DNA of 32,538 nucleotides. Source: Nemertoderma westbladi. Its lineage: Eukaryota; Xenacoelomorpha; Nemertodermatida; Nemertodermatidae. The position numbers and the translations under genes were made by a program. The stretch spans positions 1 to 32,538 of the forward strand of contig JAUCBJ010003310.1 in NCBI GenBank assembly GCA_032718475.1. Direction: 5' to 3'. Under the pieces are notes generated by a model that was not told where the DNA came from, did no database searches, and saw nothing but the letters and a program-made list of their open reading frames with translations. Positions 17,960-28,069 of this stretch are shown piece after piece. Positions within the stretch are counted from its first letter, which is position 1; every line of letters starts with the position of its first letter.

Positions 17960-20900
17960 ATGGCAAACCAGGGTGTGGTATTTGCCCCGAGAGCTGACTC
18001 GGCAAAAAAGCACCCCCCAACCCCCACTATGGATTACATTAGCAATGCGGAGGTCCGGCCACTAGAGGCCAGTGGAATTACCGGACACATTCGGCCTCAC
18101 AGGCGTCAGTTAACTCCTGACCGGCTGCCTGTCTCACCCCCTACTGGAGAGAGAGCAGCCAACAATTCTTTGAGTCCCTTTCCTGATGACCTTTCTGGCC
18201 CAAACCCTGGGTCACCAGGGAGGCCAGATTGTGATGGGGAGAGGGATTCTGGAGTTGGAGGCTACTCTCATGTTCCACCCCGACCAACAAAGCCATTGGT
18301 GAATCTGAGGCAAGTCACTAGACTAGCCTCAGTAAACACCCTAACACTCGGGTCCCCAATGCGACAAGGTGAGCTGACTGCCTTGGCAGATAAGCTTTCT
18401 CTTAGCGCAGTGGGTGTTCAAGAGCACCGAATGCAGACTGGACAGACTGATGAGGTTCTGATTAAGGACATGGGGGGCGGTTGGCGACTCGCCCTCGCGT
18501 CAGCAGATGATAGTGGCAATGGTGGAATTGGTCTATTGATGAATCCAACTGCACATGCAGCATTGGACAAAATAGACCAAATCTCTAACCGCATCATCCG
18601 TTGCCACTTCTCATGTTCTGGAAGACTGGCTAAGAAGTTTCCTAAGGTGGTTCTGATTGTGTGCTACTCTCCAACTAGTGTTGCCCCTGTAGAGGAGGTG
18701 GAAAATTTCTACCACAATCTACAAGCAGCAACTGATGGAGTGGATCAGCATGCATTCTTAACATTCCTGGGAGACTTTAATGCAAGTCTGCATCAATCAC
18801 CTACATCGCCCTGGGTCTATAGCAATAGTGTTAACCGAAATTCTGTCCATCTTCAGGATTTTATCTCTGGAAATGGATTGTTTTCGGCTGGAACCCAGTT
18901 CAAGAAGCGAACTGGAAAGCTATGGACTCATAGTGGACCCAGTGGTCACAAGTCCCAGATAGACCATATTCTGTTTCGTAGGAAATACAGGAGCTCTATA
19001 CAAGACTGTAATGCATTTACACTTCGACCCTTCTCCAGTGATCACCGCCTTATTGTGGCCAAGGTAAGACTTAGTCTGCGTGCTAGCAGAACAACGAAAT
19101 CTGCCTTGCCACGGCATGACTGGTCCTCTCTGTTGCAACAGCCAAGTGTGAGATCCAGCTTCACACTACAGCTGAGCAACAGGTATGAGGCTCTTGCCTC
19201 TGAGGCGGCAGATCACTGTGAGGGCTATACTGCCTTTACAGAAGCAGTTAAGTTAGCAGCTGCAGAAACAGTTCCTGTATACCCTCGAAACAGGAAAAGG
19301 GCCCCCTGGACTGACAACAAAATTCAGAAGTGCCGAAATGACCTTCATAAGGCGCAGAAAGAGTCCCGACTCAAACAGACTACAGCAGCCAAGAATGCAG
19401 TTAAAGCTGCATCTAGGTCCCTGAACAGGCAGTACTCTGTTAATCTACAGGAGCTAATAAACCAACAGGTTGATGCCATCAATGATGCTGACGACAGCAG
19501 GCAATCATCCCAGGCATGGAAATCGATCAATCTGCTTACTGGGCGGAAAAGCCAACCAACCACCAAGGTTAAGGCTGAATCACCAGCCGATCGCCTCAAT
19601 GGTTGGAAAGCCCACTTTGAAAAGCTCCTCAATAATGACAGGGTATTGCCTGATAACTTTATAGAAGTAAAAGTGTCTGAGTCTGTACTCCCAGATATTC
19701 CCATTGGCGATATCTCCTTTGCAGAAGTGAAGGCTGCTGCAAAGAGCATTAAGACCAATCGTGCCAGTGGAGTAGATGGTGTTCCCCCTGAGGTCTTTAA
19801 AATACCTGAGTGTTTAAAGCTCATCTATCCCATCATAGTAGACATGTACCGTACAACAAGAGTCCCACAAGAAATGAAAACAAATAAGTTGGTGCCAGTC
19901 CCCAAGAAGGGCAACCTAACACTCTATGGTTCTTTTCGGGGAATCTCATTGATCTCGATTGCTGCAAAACTATACAATAGAATTCTATTAAATCGCATCA
20001 GGGATCCCATTGAGAGACTGCTACGTGGAAATCAGAATGGGTTCCGTAAAGGTCGTGGGACCATGGAGCCCATTTTGGCACTTAGAAGGATAATTGAAGA
20101 GTTATCAAAAAAGAAAGACAGGCATCTGGCTGTTATCTTTGTTGACTTCTTCAAGGCCTTTGATTCAGTCTCTCGCTCACGTATGTTCAGCATACTTTCA
20201 TTATATGGGATTCCTGATGAAATTATTGCAGCAATCAGATCAGTATACGATGGTTCGACAACATTTGTGTCTACTGTTGACGGTGACACAGAACCATTTG
20301 AAGTGTTATGGGGCGTACTCCAAGGAGACACACTTGCACCATTCTTGTTCATTATTGTGGTTGACTATGTTCTACGCATGTCCTTAGATCATCATAATGA
20401 TGATGGGGTGATGATAACTCCACCTACTGGCTCCAGAAGTCGAGGAAATCCTGCCAAGTACCTAACTGATCTAGACTTTGCTGATGACTTAGGAGTACTC
20501 TCAGAATCATTAGAAGGAGCCCAGCGGCTCCTCAGCTCATTAGAACATGCTGCTTCTAGTGTTGGTCTTTTTATTAACTCCAGAAAGACCAAAATTCTGA
20601 CAGTTAACTTTGAAAGTCCTCAGCAAGTCTCTGATCGGATGAGCATAAGCTCAAAGGATGGTATGCTTGAGCATGTGGACGACTTCTGTTACCTGGGATC
20701 ATGGATCCGGAAGTCAGGTGAGGACCTTCGAACACGTAAGGGAAAGGCATGGGCAGCCTTGAATAGGCTTTCCAGGATTTGGAAGTCACCTAGAATTAAT
20801 CGGAAACTTAAGGTCCGATTATTTAGAGCAGCAGTAGTTCCAGTACTCCTCTACGGGAGTCCATGCTGGGCTCTAACTGCTGAGGACACCAAATCTCTGG

Positions 20901-21256
20901 ATGGCACATTCACAAGAATGCTACGCCGGGTACATTGTGTCAAGTACAATGCACACATCTCCAAACAGACACTATATAACATCGGAGGTGTCTCATTGGT
21001 TCCCCCAAGCTTGACACTAGAACAAAATCGCCTCCGCTTTGCAGGACATTGCTTTCGCCGTGAGGACCAGCCAGTGCATAATCTTGTACTTTGGCAGCCT
21101 CATGGAGTAAATAAGCATGGTGGACACCCCATGACAGTCTTGAGACGCATCTTAAAGGACACTGGCCTTAAAGATGCGGATGATCTAGCAAATATCATGG
21201 GTGATAGGGAGTTGTGGCGGTGCAATTTTGTTGACAAGCCGGCACAGCATTCTTAA
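17960..21256 (+). CDS. LINE ORF: APE-type endonuclease and reverse transcriptase
   Basis: The 1098-residue frame is intact. The frame stays open for 14 codons upstream of the first ATG (17960) with a TTG at 17939; I take the ATG. The N-terminal 115 residues are Pro/Ser-rich with no known domain. The APE-like endonuclease (about 116-370) has SVNTLTL, QEHR (Glu), GDFNASL (about 271), IDHI and SSDHRL (about 359). The RT (about 600-900) has TNRASGVDGVPPEVFK, the catalytic Asp in FVDFFKAFD, GVLQGDTLAPFLF and FADD (about 840-843). The C-terminal part includes NRLRFAGHCFR ... DRELWR, as in RTE-clade proteins. It nicks target DNA and primes reverse transcription there. There is no RNase H domain and no separate ORF1. 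Catalytic residues all appear present, so it may be active. Confidence 0.93.
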   Translation: MANQGVVFAPRADSAKKHPPTPTMDYISNAEVRPLEASGITGHIRPHRRQLTPDRLPVSPPTGERAANNSLSPFPDDLSGPNPGSPGRPDCDGERDSGVGGYSHVPPRPTKPLVNLRQVTRLASVNTLTLGSPMRQGELTALADKLSLSAVGVQEHRMQTGQTDEVLIKDMGGGWRLALASADDSGNGGIGLLMNPTAHAALDKIDQISNRIIRCHFSCSGRLAKKFPKVVLIVCYSPTSVAPVEEVENFYHNLQAATDGVDQHAFLTFLGDFNASLHQSPTSPWVYSNSVNRNSVHLQDFISGNGLFSAGTQFKKRTGKLWTHSGPSGHKSQIDHILFRRKYRSSIQDCNAFTLRPFSSDHRLIVAKVRLSLRASRTTKSALPRHDWSSLLQQPSVRSSFTLQLSNRYEALASEAADHCEGYTAFTEAVKLAAAETVPVYPRNRKRAPWTDNKIQKCRNDLHKAQKESRLKQTTAAKNAVKAASRSLNRQYSVNLQELINQQVDAINDADDSRQSSQAWKSINLLTGRKSQPTTKVKAESPADRLNGWKAHFEKLLNNDRVLPDNFIEVKVSESVLPDIPIGDISFAEVKAAAKSIKTNRASGVDGVPPEVFKIPECLKLIYPIIVDMYRTTRVPQEMKTNKLVPVPKKGNLTLYGSFRGISLISIAAKLYNRILLNRIRDPIERLLRGNQNGFRKGRGTMEPILALRRIIEELSKKKDRHLAVIFVDFFKAFDSVSRSRMFSILSLYGIPDEIIAAIRSVYDGSTTFVSTVDGDTEPFEVLWGVLQGDTLAPFLFIIVVDYVLRMSLDHHNDDGVMITPPTGSRSRGNPAKYLTDLDFADDLGVLSESLEGAQRLLSSLEHAASSVGLFINSRKTKILTVNFESPQQVSDRMSISSKDGMLEHVDDFCYLGSWIRKSGEDLRTRKGKAWAALNRLSRIWKSPRINRKLKVRLFRAAVVPVLLYGSPCWALTAEDTKSLDGTFTRMLRRVHCVKYNAHISKQTLYNIGGVSLVPPSLTLEQNRLRFAGHCFRREDQPVHNLVLWQPHGVNKHGGHPMTVLRRILKDTGLKDADDLANIMGDRELWRCNFVDKPAQHS

Positions 21257-21392
21257 AAATGCAGCTGCAATGCAGCGTGCCGATCCTAGTAGTAGTGTAC
21301 TGTATACACAGTAGGCCTACTTTATAAGGCAGTGATTTTTTATGTCCTTTTATTTGACTTTTTTGTCCTCCTTTTTTTTACGAATTGTGCAT

Positions 21393-21445
21393 AATGACTT
21401 TTGTTGTCCCTTTAATGACTTTTGTTGTCCTTTTAATGACTTTTT
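21393..21445 (+). repeat. 21-bp tandem repeat, 2.5 units
   Basis: AATGACTTTTGTTGTCC plus TTT-rich filler starts at 21393, 21414 and 21435. Confidence 0.85.
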
Positions 21446-21477
21446 ATGTATGTATTTCTTCAAACTGTCAGACTGCA

Positions 21478-21600
21478 GATTTCTGGACTGTCAGACAGTT
21501 GATTTCAACATGCCTATACCAAAACATTCAAAAAAATTTGTTGATTTCTGGTCTGTCGGACAGTTGATTTCATTATGCCTGTGCCAAAACATTCCATGAT
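21478..21600 (+). repeat. 65-bp tandem duplication
   Basis: GATTTCTGGACTGTCAGACA at 21478 recurs as GATTTCTGGTCTGTCGGACA at 21543. Both continue with GTTGATTTCA, ATGCCT and CCAAAACATTC. Confidence 0.85.
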
Positions 21601-21604
21601 TTAT

Positions 21605-22135
21605 AGACTACGAGATAGATCATTTTTTACTGGAATGCAACAAATATACAGATCTCCGGACCGGGTGCGCCTATTTACATCAGCATGTTATTTAAACAGA
21701 GAAAAATCAAACCATAGTAACTACCCCCCCCCCCCCCCCGTGCTACATATTATTACTTAGGTTTATTACTAATTAATTATTACTTATTATTACTAAGATA
21801 TCGTACATCTCTGCATCTTATTCATTATTTACATTGTACTGTACTTATGTACTGTAATTACAATTATTTACGTATTTCCCATTATATATTTTATTTATAT
21901 TATATTATAAAGACCAAAATGGGTACAGTATAACCTGACTGGCGAAATATATATAATATTATATAAAACTTTATTAAAATTATATTATATATATATACCT
22001 ATTATACCTAATATACTATAATATATATATAATAATATATAACATACTATTATATATACAGTGCCTATTTATTATGGTTGCCTTTATATTTGTGATGTTT
22101 ATATAAAGTTATAAATACCTGGTACAGTCGGGGTC
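21605..22135. other. AT-rich spacer with poly(C) and (AT)n stretches
   Basis: It contains 16 C at 21724-21739 and several TATATA-rich runs (21890-22060). No gene is visible. Confidence 0.6.
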
Positions 22136-22140
22136 TCAAA

Positions 22141-23247
22141 GTGCATCGGTTCTTTGAGATTTTCTCAAAGATTGTTACGTCGCCAATGCCATTAGCCAAT
22201 GCTCTCCTTGCAAACCATGAAACTGTCTGGTTAAATAAATGCCCCCTCAATTTCAAACCCATATTTTACAGATGGTATGTGGATGACACGTTTTTGGTGT
22301 TTAACAATATACATTATCTCAGTCGATTGATTTCTTGTCTTATTTAAATTCTCAACATTCTAATATCATGTTCACCTGTGAGCAGTCAGTAAACTCGTGC
22401 TTGCCATTTCTAGATATTTTGGTTAAACAAAATTTTAATACAAAGTTTCAGACTAGCACTTATAAAAAACCGACCTACACTGGTCTCTATTCTAATTTTA
22501 ACAGCTTTATCCCTATACAGTATAAGTTTGGATTGGTGTTTACGTTGATTTTTCGTTGCTATAATATTTCATATAGTTACAACACGTGTCACTCTTTGTT
22601 ACTAGATCTCACTCATACCCTTCGTTGTAATGTTTACCCACTGGCTGTCATTAACTCTGCCATTAAAAAATTGTTCAATCGTATTAGTGAACCACGATCA
22701 CCCCCTATAACAACAGTACCCAAACGGAGTGTTTTGATCTGCCTTCCTTTTACCGGCCACCACGTCGCGCTTGTAAAGAAACGTCTGTTACGTCTTTTCC
22801 GAGTCTTTTAAGTCTTTCTCACTTAGATTTAAAAGTTGTCTTCCAAACCAGCTGTAGGCTATCCTCCCTTTTCCCGTACAAGGATCAGATTCCTGAACAC
22901 ATACGGTCGGGTGTTGTGTACCATTATAATTGTGGCAGCTGCGATGCTTCTTACGTTGGACGAACTGTACGCCACCTGGCTAAACGTGTTGAGGAACACA
23001 CTGGCTTTCTGTACAACTCCAGAAAATTCCAAAAAATTATTCTATCTTTTAACACACCTCCACCGCCGATCTTCCCACGTTAAAAGAAAATTTCGGCATC
23101 TTATCAACATCCCGTAACTTGCGCGAACTTCTCATTAAAGTGAACTTTGTTCATTAGGAAACTTCGCCCCACATTAAATGACCAAACCACTTCGAATTTC
23201 CTTTACCCCTTCAGGGTGTACCATGCTTCTAATACACCAGAACGGTA
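22141..23247 (+). pseudogene. Penelope-like element remnant (RT C-terminal half plus GIY-YIG endonuclease)
   Basis: Successive frames carry the Penelope order. From 22141: PLANALLANHETVWLNKCP, then FKPIFYRWYVDDTFLVF with the RT catalytic YVDD. After a one-base shift near 22330, the frame from 22335 gives SYLNSQHSNIMFTCE, LPFLDILVKQN and STYKKPTYTGLYSNF. A second shift near 22800 leads to LDLKVVFQTSCRLSSLFPYK and then the GIY-YIG part, GVVYHYNCGSCDASYVGRT then VRHLAKRVEEH. A third leads to KLRPTLNDQTTSNFLYPF, ending near 23245. The RT N-terminal half is missing or lies beyond recognition. Three or more frame changes make the copy inactive. The 10-bp array starts within about 15 bp of its end. 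Confidence 0.88.
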
Positions 23248-23256
23248 GGTGCTAAA

Positions 23257-24597
23257 ATGCACAACGAACAACAATGACCAACAATATGAGCAACAATGAG
23301 CAACAATGAGCAACAACGAGCAACAATGAGCAACAACGAGCAACAATGAGCAACAACGAGCAACAACGAGCAACAACGAGCAACAACGAGCAACAACGAG
23401 CAACAACGAGCAACAATGAGCAACAATAAGCAACAACGAGCAACAATAAGCAATAATAAAGTACAACATTCAGACAATGAGCAACAATGAGCAATAGTAA
23501 AGTACAACAATGAGCAACAATGAGCAACAATGACCAACAACAAGCAACAAAGAGGAACAACGAGCAACAATGTGCAACAATGAGCAACAACGAGCAACAA
23601 TGACCAACAACGAGCAACAGCGAGCAACAACGAGCAACAATGGGCAATAATAAAGTACAACAATGACCAACAATGAGCAACAATGACCAACAACGGGCAA
23701 CAATGAGCAACAACGAGCAACAATGAGCAACAACGAGTAACAATGAGCAACAACGAGCAACAATGAGCAACAACGAGCAACAATGAGCAATAATAAAGTA
23801 CAACAATGAGCAATAACGACCAACAATGAGCAACAACGAGCAATAATGAGCAACAATGAGCAACAACGAGCGACAATGAGCAATAATAAAGTACAACAAC
23901 GAGCAACAGTGACCAACAATGAGCAACAACCTGCAACAATGAGCAACAACGAGCAACAATGAGCAACAACGAGCAACAATGAGCAACAACGAGCAAAAAT
24001 GAGCAACAACGAGCAACAATGAGCAACAAAGAGCAACAATGAGCAACAACGAGCAACAACGAGCAATAATAAAGTACAACAATGAGCAACAATGACCAAC
24101 AATGAGCAACAATGACCAACAACGAGCAACAATGAGCAACAACTAGCAACAATGAGTAACAACGAGCAACAATGAGCAACAATGATCAACAACGAGCAAC
24201 AACGAGCAACAATGAGCAACAACGAGCAACAACGAGCAATAATAAAGTACAACAATGAGCAACAATGACCAACAATGAGCAACAATGACCAACAACGAGC
24301 AACAATGAGCAACAACTAGCAACAATGAGTAACAACGAGCAACAATGAGCAACAATGACCAACAACGAGCAACAATGAGCAACAACTAGCAACAATGAGT
24401 AACAACGAGCAACAATGAGCAACAATGAGCAACAACGAGCAATAATAAAGTACAACAACGAGCAACAATGAGCAACAATGAGCAACAACGAGCAACAATG
24501 AGCACCAACGAGCAACAATGAGCAACAACGAGCAACAATAAGCAACAACTAGCAACAATGAGCAATAATAAAGTACAACAATGAGCAACAATTTAGA
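23257..24597 (+). repeat. 10-bp satellite array (GAGCAACAAY), about 1.34 kb
   Basis: The unit GAGCAACAAC/T repeats about 130 times with point variants (GACCAACAAY, TAGCAACAAT, GAGTAACAAC). A longer variant, GCAATAATAAAGTACAAC, is interspersed; TAATAAAGTACAAC occurs at 23454, 23648, 23791, 23884, 24067, 24240, 24443 and 24566. Its spacings (153, 143, 93, 183, 173, 203, 123) are all multiples of 10 plus 3. Segments of 150-170 bp around 24067-24230 and 24240-24410 are near-identical, showing higher-order duplication. The minus strand is free of stops in all three frames merely because a 10-bp period cycles through the frames; no protein is implied. Confidence 0.95.
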
Positions 24598-24679
24598 AAT
24601 AGTAAGTTGCAATAATGTACTTGATATTAATTACAGTATATTAATTTTTTGTAATTACAATACTAATTAAATATATATA

Positions 24680-24693
24680 CCCCCCCCCCCCCC
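24680..24693. repeat. poly(C) tract, 14 bp
   Basis: Homopolymer run between the 10-bp array and the 163-bp satellite region. Confidence 0.9.
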
Positions 24694-25099
24694 TCTAAAA
24701 TCTACAAATATTTACGAAAACGTCTGATTTTGTGTTTGTACGTAGGTATCACTTGTCTGGATCCGACCGAAAAAAAAAAATTTCGAAAAAATGTACTGGG
24801 GTGGTTATATTGCACCACCAAAATTACAAGTAGTGCACAATTTTCACCAAATTTGAAAGTTACATTTTCGGCTAATTATTTTTCAATACAGGTTTTCTGG
24901 GGTGTAAAATACATTGGAAAATATTAAAAAATGATACGATTACTATAAATGGCTGTTTAGTCCTCTCTGCGTAGGAAAAAAATGAAAAAAACAAGTAACC
25001 AGCACTTTTCAGTTAGAACACAAAATTTTTAATTCACTTATACGATGCTACAAATTCACATTTTCAGGTTTTCGAGGGCGCTGATTCTAATGGAATACA

Positions 25100-25960
25100 T
25101 TTCTAATATGCCAGATCATTGGTATTTCTCGGCGTAATTTGGCAAATTTTGGTGCTAGCACCAAATTTCGTACCCATCACCAAAAAGTACAAGTTTGCGA
25201 TGTCCAGTGCTGTTTTTATTGATTCCATAGGATTCAAGACCCTCATAAACCCGTATAACGCAAGAAACAAGGTGATACTATCGACTTATCAATTTGCATA
25301 TTTTCCAAAATTTGGTGCTGGCACAACAATTTTCACCCACCGGCGAAAAATAAAAGTTTGAGAACTCTTATGAAATTTTTGCTGATTCCATTGAATTCAG
25401 AACCATCACAAACCCGTATAACGCAAGAAATAAGGTGACACAATCAATTGATATATCTGATGGTTTTCAAAATTTGGTGCTAGCACCACATTTGAAACCA
25501 CCACATCCGAAAAATACAAGTTTGAGATGTCTAGTTCGATAATTATATTTTCCATTGAATTCAGAACAGCCATAAACCTCTAAAACGCAAGAAATAAATT
25601 GACACAAGCAATTTTATCTATTGAATGGATTTTCAAAATTTCGTGCTAGCACCAAAATTTGCACACAGCACCGAAAAATACAAGTTTGATACGCTTGGTG
25701 CAACTCGTATATATTTCATCGAATCCAGAAACCCAAAAAACCCCAATTGCGTAAAAAACAAGTTTCAAACGATCAATTTACAAAATTGACTTATTTCAAA
25801 ATTTGGTGCTGGCACCAAAATTTGGCACCCACCGAAAAAAACAAGTTTGAAATTTCTAAATCAATTTATATGAATTCCATCAAATTTCTAACACCAAAAA
25901 ACCAGTGTAAATCAAAAATAGAGATGTTACAATTCATATTTAATGAAATGTAATTTTCAA
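25100..25960 (+). repeat. Satellite of about 163 bp, five units, with palindromic core
   Basis: The core GGTGCTAGCACC (a perfect palindrome) or close variants lies at 25151, 25314, 25476, 25642 and 25805, spacing 163, 162, 166 and 163. It is flanked by AAATTT on both sides, so each unit has an extended dyad. Other shared blocks are CGAAAAATACAAGTTTGAGA, GATTCCAT..AATTCAGAACC and AACCCGTATAACGCAAGAAA. Weaker likeness (CACCAAAATTACAAGT, TGCGTAGGAAAAAAATG) extends left to about 24770 and right to about 26010. No ORF is conserved among units. Confidence 0.85.
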
Positions 25961-26137
25961 AAAACGTCTCAAAAAAAGTGCCAAAAGTAGGGTTAAAAAA
26001 TGGTGCTATAACTCGAAAAGTACCCAATATTTTTGAAAACGGTTTTCACTACTAGGAAGACAATAGATTTTTAGGAAAAGTCATAAAATTTCAGATTCCC
26101 AACTGCGTTTGTTTCAGAATTATAATAAAAAAACCAC

Positions 26138-26163
26138 GGGGGGGTCATATTGACCCCCCCCCC
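26138..26163. repeat. G-tract/C-tract hairpin beside TTAA
   Basis: GGGGGGGTCA (from 26138) and TGACCCCCCC form a perfect 10-bp stem with loop TAT, followed by extra C. A TTAA lies at 26177-26180 after CGGGTTTAATAGGG. This could be one end of a TTAA-targeting transposon, but no matching other end was found. Confidence 0.6.
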
Positions 26164-26184
26164 GGGTTTAATAGGGTTAATAGC

Positions 26185-26540
26185 ATTCGTAAACTATGTA
26201 CATCATTTTAGATAATCGGGCCTATCAAAAGTATCATTTTAGATGTTTTAGACAATGGGTGTAGTTGACTACTTGACTTCCAGGTTCTTCCAGGTTGCCA
26301 ATACGATTCAAAGGAGGAACTGGACTCCATGTGGAGCCAGGGGAAGTCATTTTGACGTTGGTACAGTAAGTCTGTCGTTTGAGGCGTAGGTCCTAATTCT
26401 AACAATGGCACAGTCACGATTCGGGTACCTACAAATGTGTAATACAGTAGGTACAGAATACTACTGTCAGACTGTACTAAATTTTGTACTAAAAACTAAC
26501 TGGGCAAAGTCTACTGAACAGACCTTTTGCTAAATTGACA
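26185..26540. other. Intergenic, no gene seen
   Basis: The minus-strand frame at 26208-26417 has no family likeness. CTGTCAGACTGTAC near 26464 is one of the recurrent short words of the window. Confidence 0.4.
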
Positions 26541-26547
26541 GAACCCG

Positions 26548-26729
26548 TTGACCGGACCCATTGCCATTTAAAGCCAGAAAGGAGCAGGCAGCAGATTAGT
26601 AAAGGACCGGGTTACAGAGGCGTGTTCAGGTGTTGGTGTTGGTGGGAACCAAAACAATAAACGAAAGTTAAGACATGTTACAAGATTATGGGTCCGGTCA
26701 CAAAAAGCTCAGGTTAAGGGTCCGGTCAA
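26548..26729. mobile_element. Small TIR-bounded element, 182 bp, with an internal dispersed-repeat core
   Basis: TTGACCGGACCC (26548-26559) and GGGTCCGGTCAA (26718-26729) are perfect 12-bp inverted repeats. Another GGGTCCGGTCA lies at about 26689. A divergent core copy, beginning GGGTTACAGAGG and ending GGAACCAAAACAATAAAC, lies inside at 26609-26662. No clear target duplication was found. Confidence 0.55.
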
Positions 26730-26739
26730 TAATACACAA

Positions 26740-27870
26740 GTAAAATATAAATCAAATATAAAGCTTCAATATATAAATAAAAATTTAATAGACCTAAAGT
26801 AAATAACAAATCAAATACAAAATAGGCTTGGCCTACCCCATCCCACAAGCTATACAGTAGTCTGTAATATAGAACGCTAGGCAGACTTCAGGACTGCCAG
26901 GCAATCAGGTCCTATTATCAGCGATAGAAACACCAGCTGCTGGTACTCATGTGGGCCTAGTAAGCTACTACTATTTATTGAATGGATAGCCCAAACTGCA
27001 GATAAGTATATTACTTGCCAAATTTATTACTATCTCACTCTAACCCAGACAGTAATCAAACATCAACTGTAAGTTTGTATAATGTATTACCCCACCAGAT
27101 GAATAGCTATTCCCTGTGAATCCTATGACAATATTCTATAAGGTTACTCACTGCTATGTTAGGTGGGAGGGAGTTGATGACAATGAATGATGAGGGACCC
27201 AACTACACTACGATTGTCTATATAGACGGTTTCCTTATAGCCAGCTTCCTGGCTTTTCTAGTTGAATCATATTATTCTGCAACCAAATAATTTACTCTTT
27301 TAGACGAAATTGTGCGTTTTTTGCCGGACTAATAAATTTGGCAACGTTCTGTGCGAGATTGGCGATATTTGAAAAGATTCTGAGGCACAAATACTGTATG
27401 TTGCTCAAGTGACTGAATAGCCTAAATAAAAAAGTTGGTGCATACTCGATGAGTTGAAATCGGTGAAATTCGACATTAAATCTTTTCAAAACCGATATTT
27501 TTCAGTGATCCCGTGATCAAAACGCCACAAAAAATATACAGTCTTGTAAACCAAAATTTATGTAGAGTTTGTTATTAAAATTTTTGCGTACCTTGGTGAG
27601 TTTTTGAGATATTGGATGGTTATACATACATATACACATACACACACAACCACATCGTGTTTTTGAACGGCTCAACTCTTGAAAAAACCTACCCTGGCCT
27701 ATTTAATAGGCAGGTTCGTTATAAATTTTGCAAACGAAAATGTGAAAATAAAGAAAGAAAATAAAGATTTACGATATATTGCTTCTATTTTGTGGGAAGG
27801 GTTGCGGTGTTTGGAGTCAATGGCGTAATGTGCTCGCAAACACTAAAATGTGTGTTTAATATGTTTGGAA
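26740..27870. other. Intergenic, no gene seen
   Basis: It holds TAGGCCTA/TACAGTA words, a (CA)-rich stretch at about 27622-27650 and A-rich sequence near 27745. No coding frame is convincing. Confidence 0.5.
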
Positions 27871-27879
27871 AATTAACTT

Positions 27880-28065
27880 AATTTAATTTAAAACATTAAA
27901 GGAAAGAAGCAGTCTAAAGTGTCATTGTTTTCTAACCAAAAAATTAAACTTGGCCTACAGTAGACATTATTTACCTTGCAGTCAATTTGCGCTGAAGATC
28001 ATAGTTTTCACTTGAGGGCAATGTGCGCCACTATGTATCTGTGTGTTGGGAGTGGGCTGTTATTT
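27880..28065 (+). repeat. Dispersed repeat, extended plus-strand copy
   Basis: From GGAAAGAAGCAGTCTAAAGT through TTTTCTAACCAAAAAATTAA and on through CATTATTTACCTT, AATTTGCGCTGAAGATCA, CTTGAGGGCAATGTGCGCCA and GGGCTGTTATTT, it parallels the minus-strand copy at 6640-6840. The flanks diverge on both sides. Confidence 0.75.
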
Positions 28066-28069
28066 AACC

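Larger units (their letters stand above)
17539..21294 (+). mobile_element. Apparently full-length RTE-like LINE, 3.76 kb
   Basis: GTGTACTGTAT occurs at 17528-17538 and again at 21295-21305, exactly bracketing the element as an 11-bp target duplication. The word TACTGTA is frequent in this window, so chance is not fully excluded. The element consists of a 5' region with two diverged tandem units, a single intact endonuclease/RT ORF, and a 38-bp 3' tail ending CCTAGTAGTA. The antisense fragment at 2740-3250 ends at the same GCCGAT..TAGTAGTAG point, which supports the 3' boundary independently. An intact ORF and a perfect duplication suggest a young insertion. Confidence 0.8.

Noticed and set aside
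19345-19824. Antisense 159-residue frame inside the LINE ORF
   Set aside because: It lies opposite the confident endonuclease/RT frame and has no recognisable motif.
23203-24612. Several long minus-strand reading frames encoding Leu/Val/Cys-rich, membrane-like repeats
   Set aside because: They are by-products of a 10-bp repeat that has no stop in any minus frame. All three frames give the same 10-residue period, and there is no start context or gene-like composition.
25119-25953. Short plus-strand frames within the 163-bp satellite
   Set aside because: The frames are not conserved between repeat units and have no domain likeness.
24630-26180. A complete TTAA-targeting transposon enclosing the 163-bp satellite and ending at the G/C hairpin
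   Set aside because: Only the right end (hairpin plus TTAA) is visible. No matching inverted left end was found.
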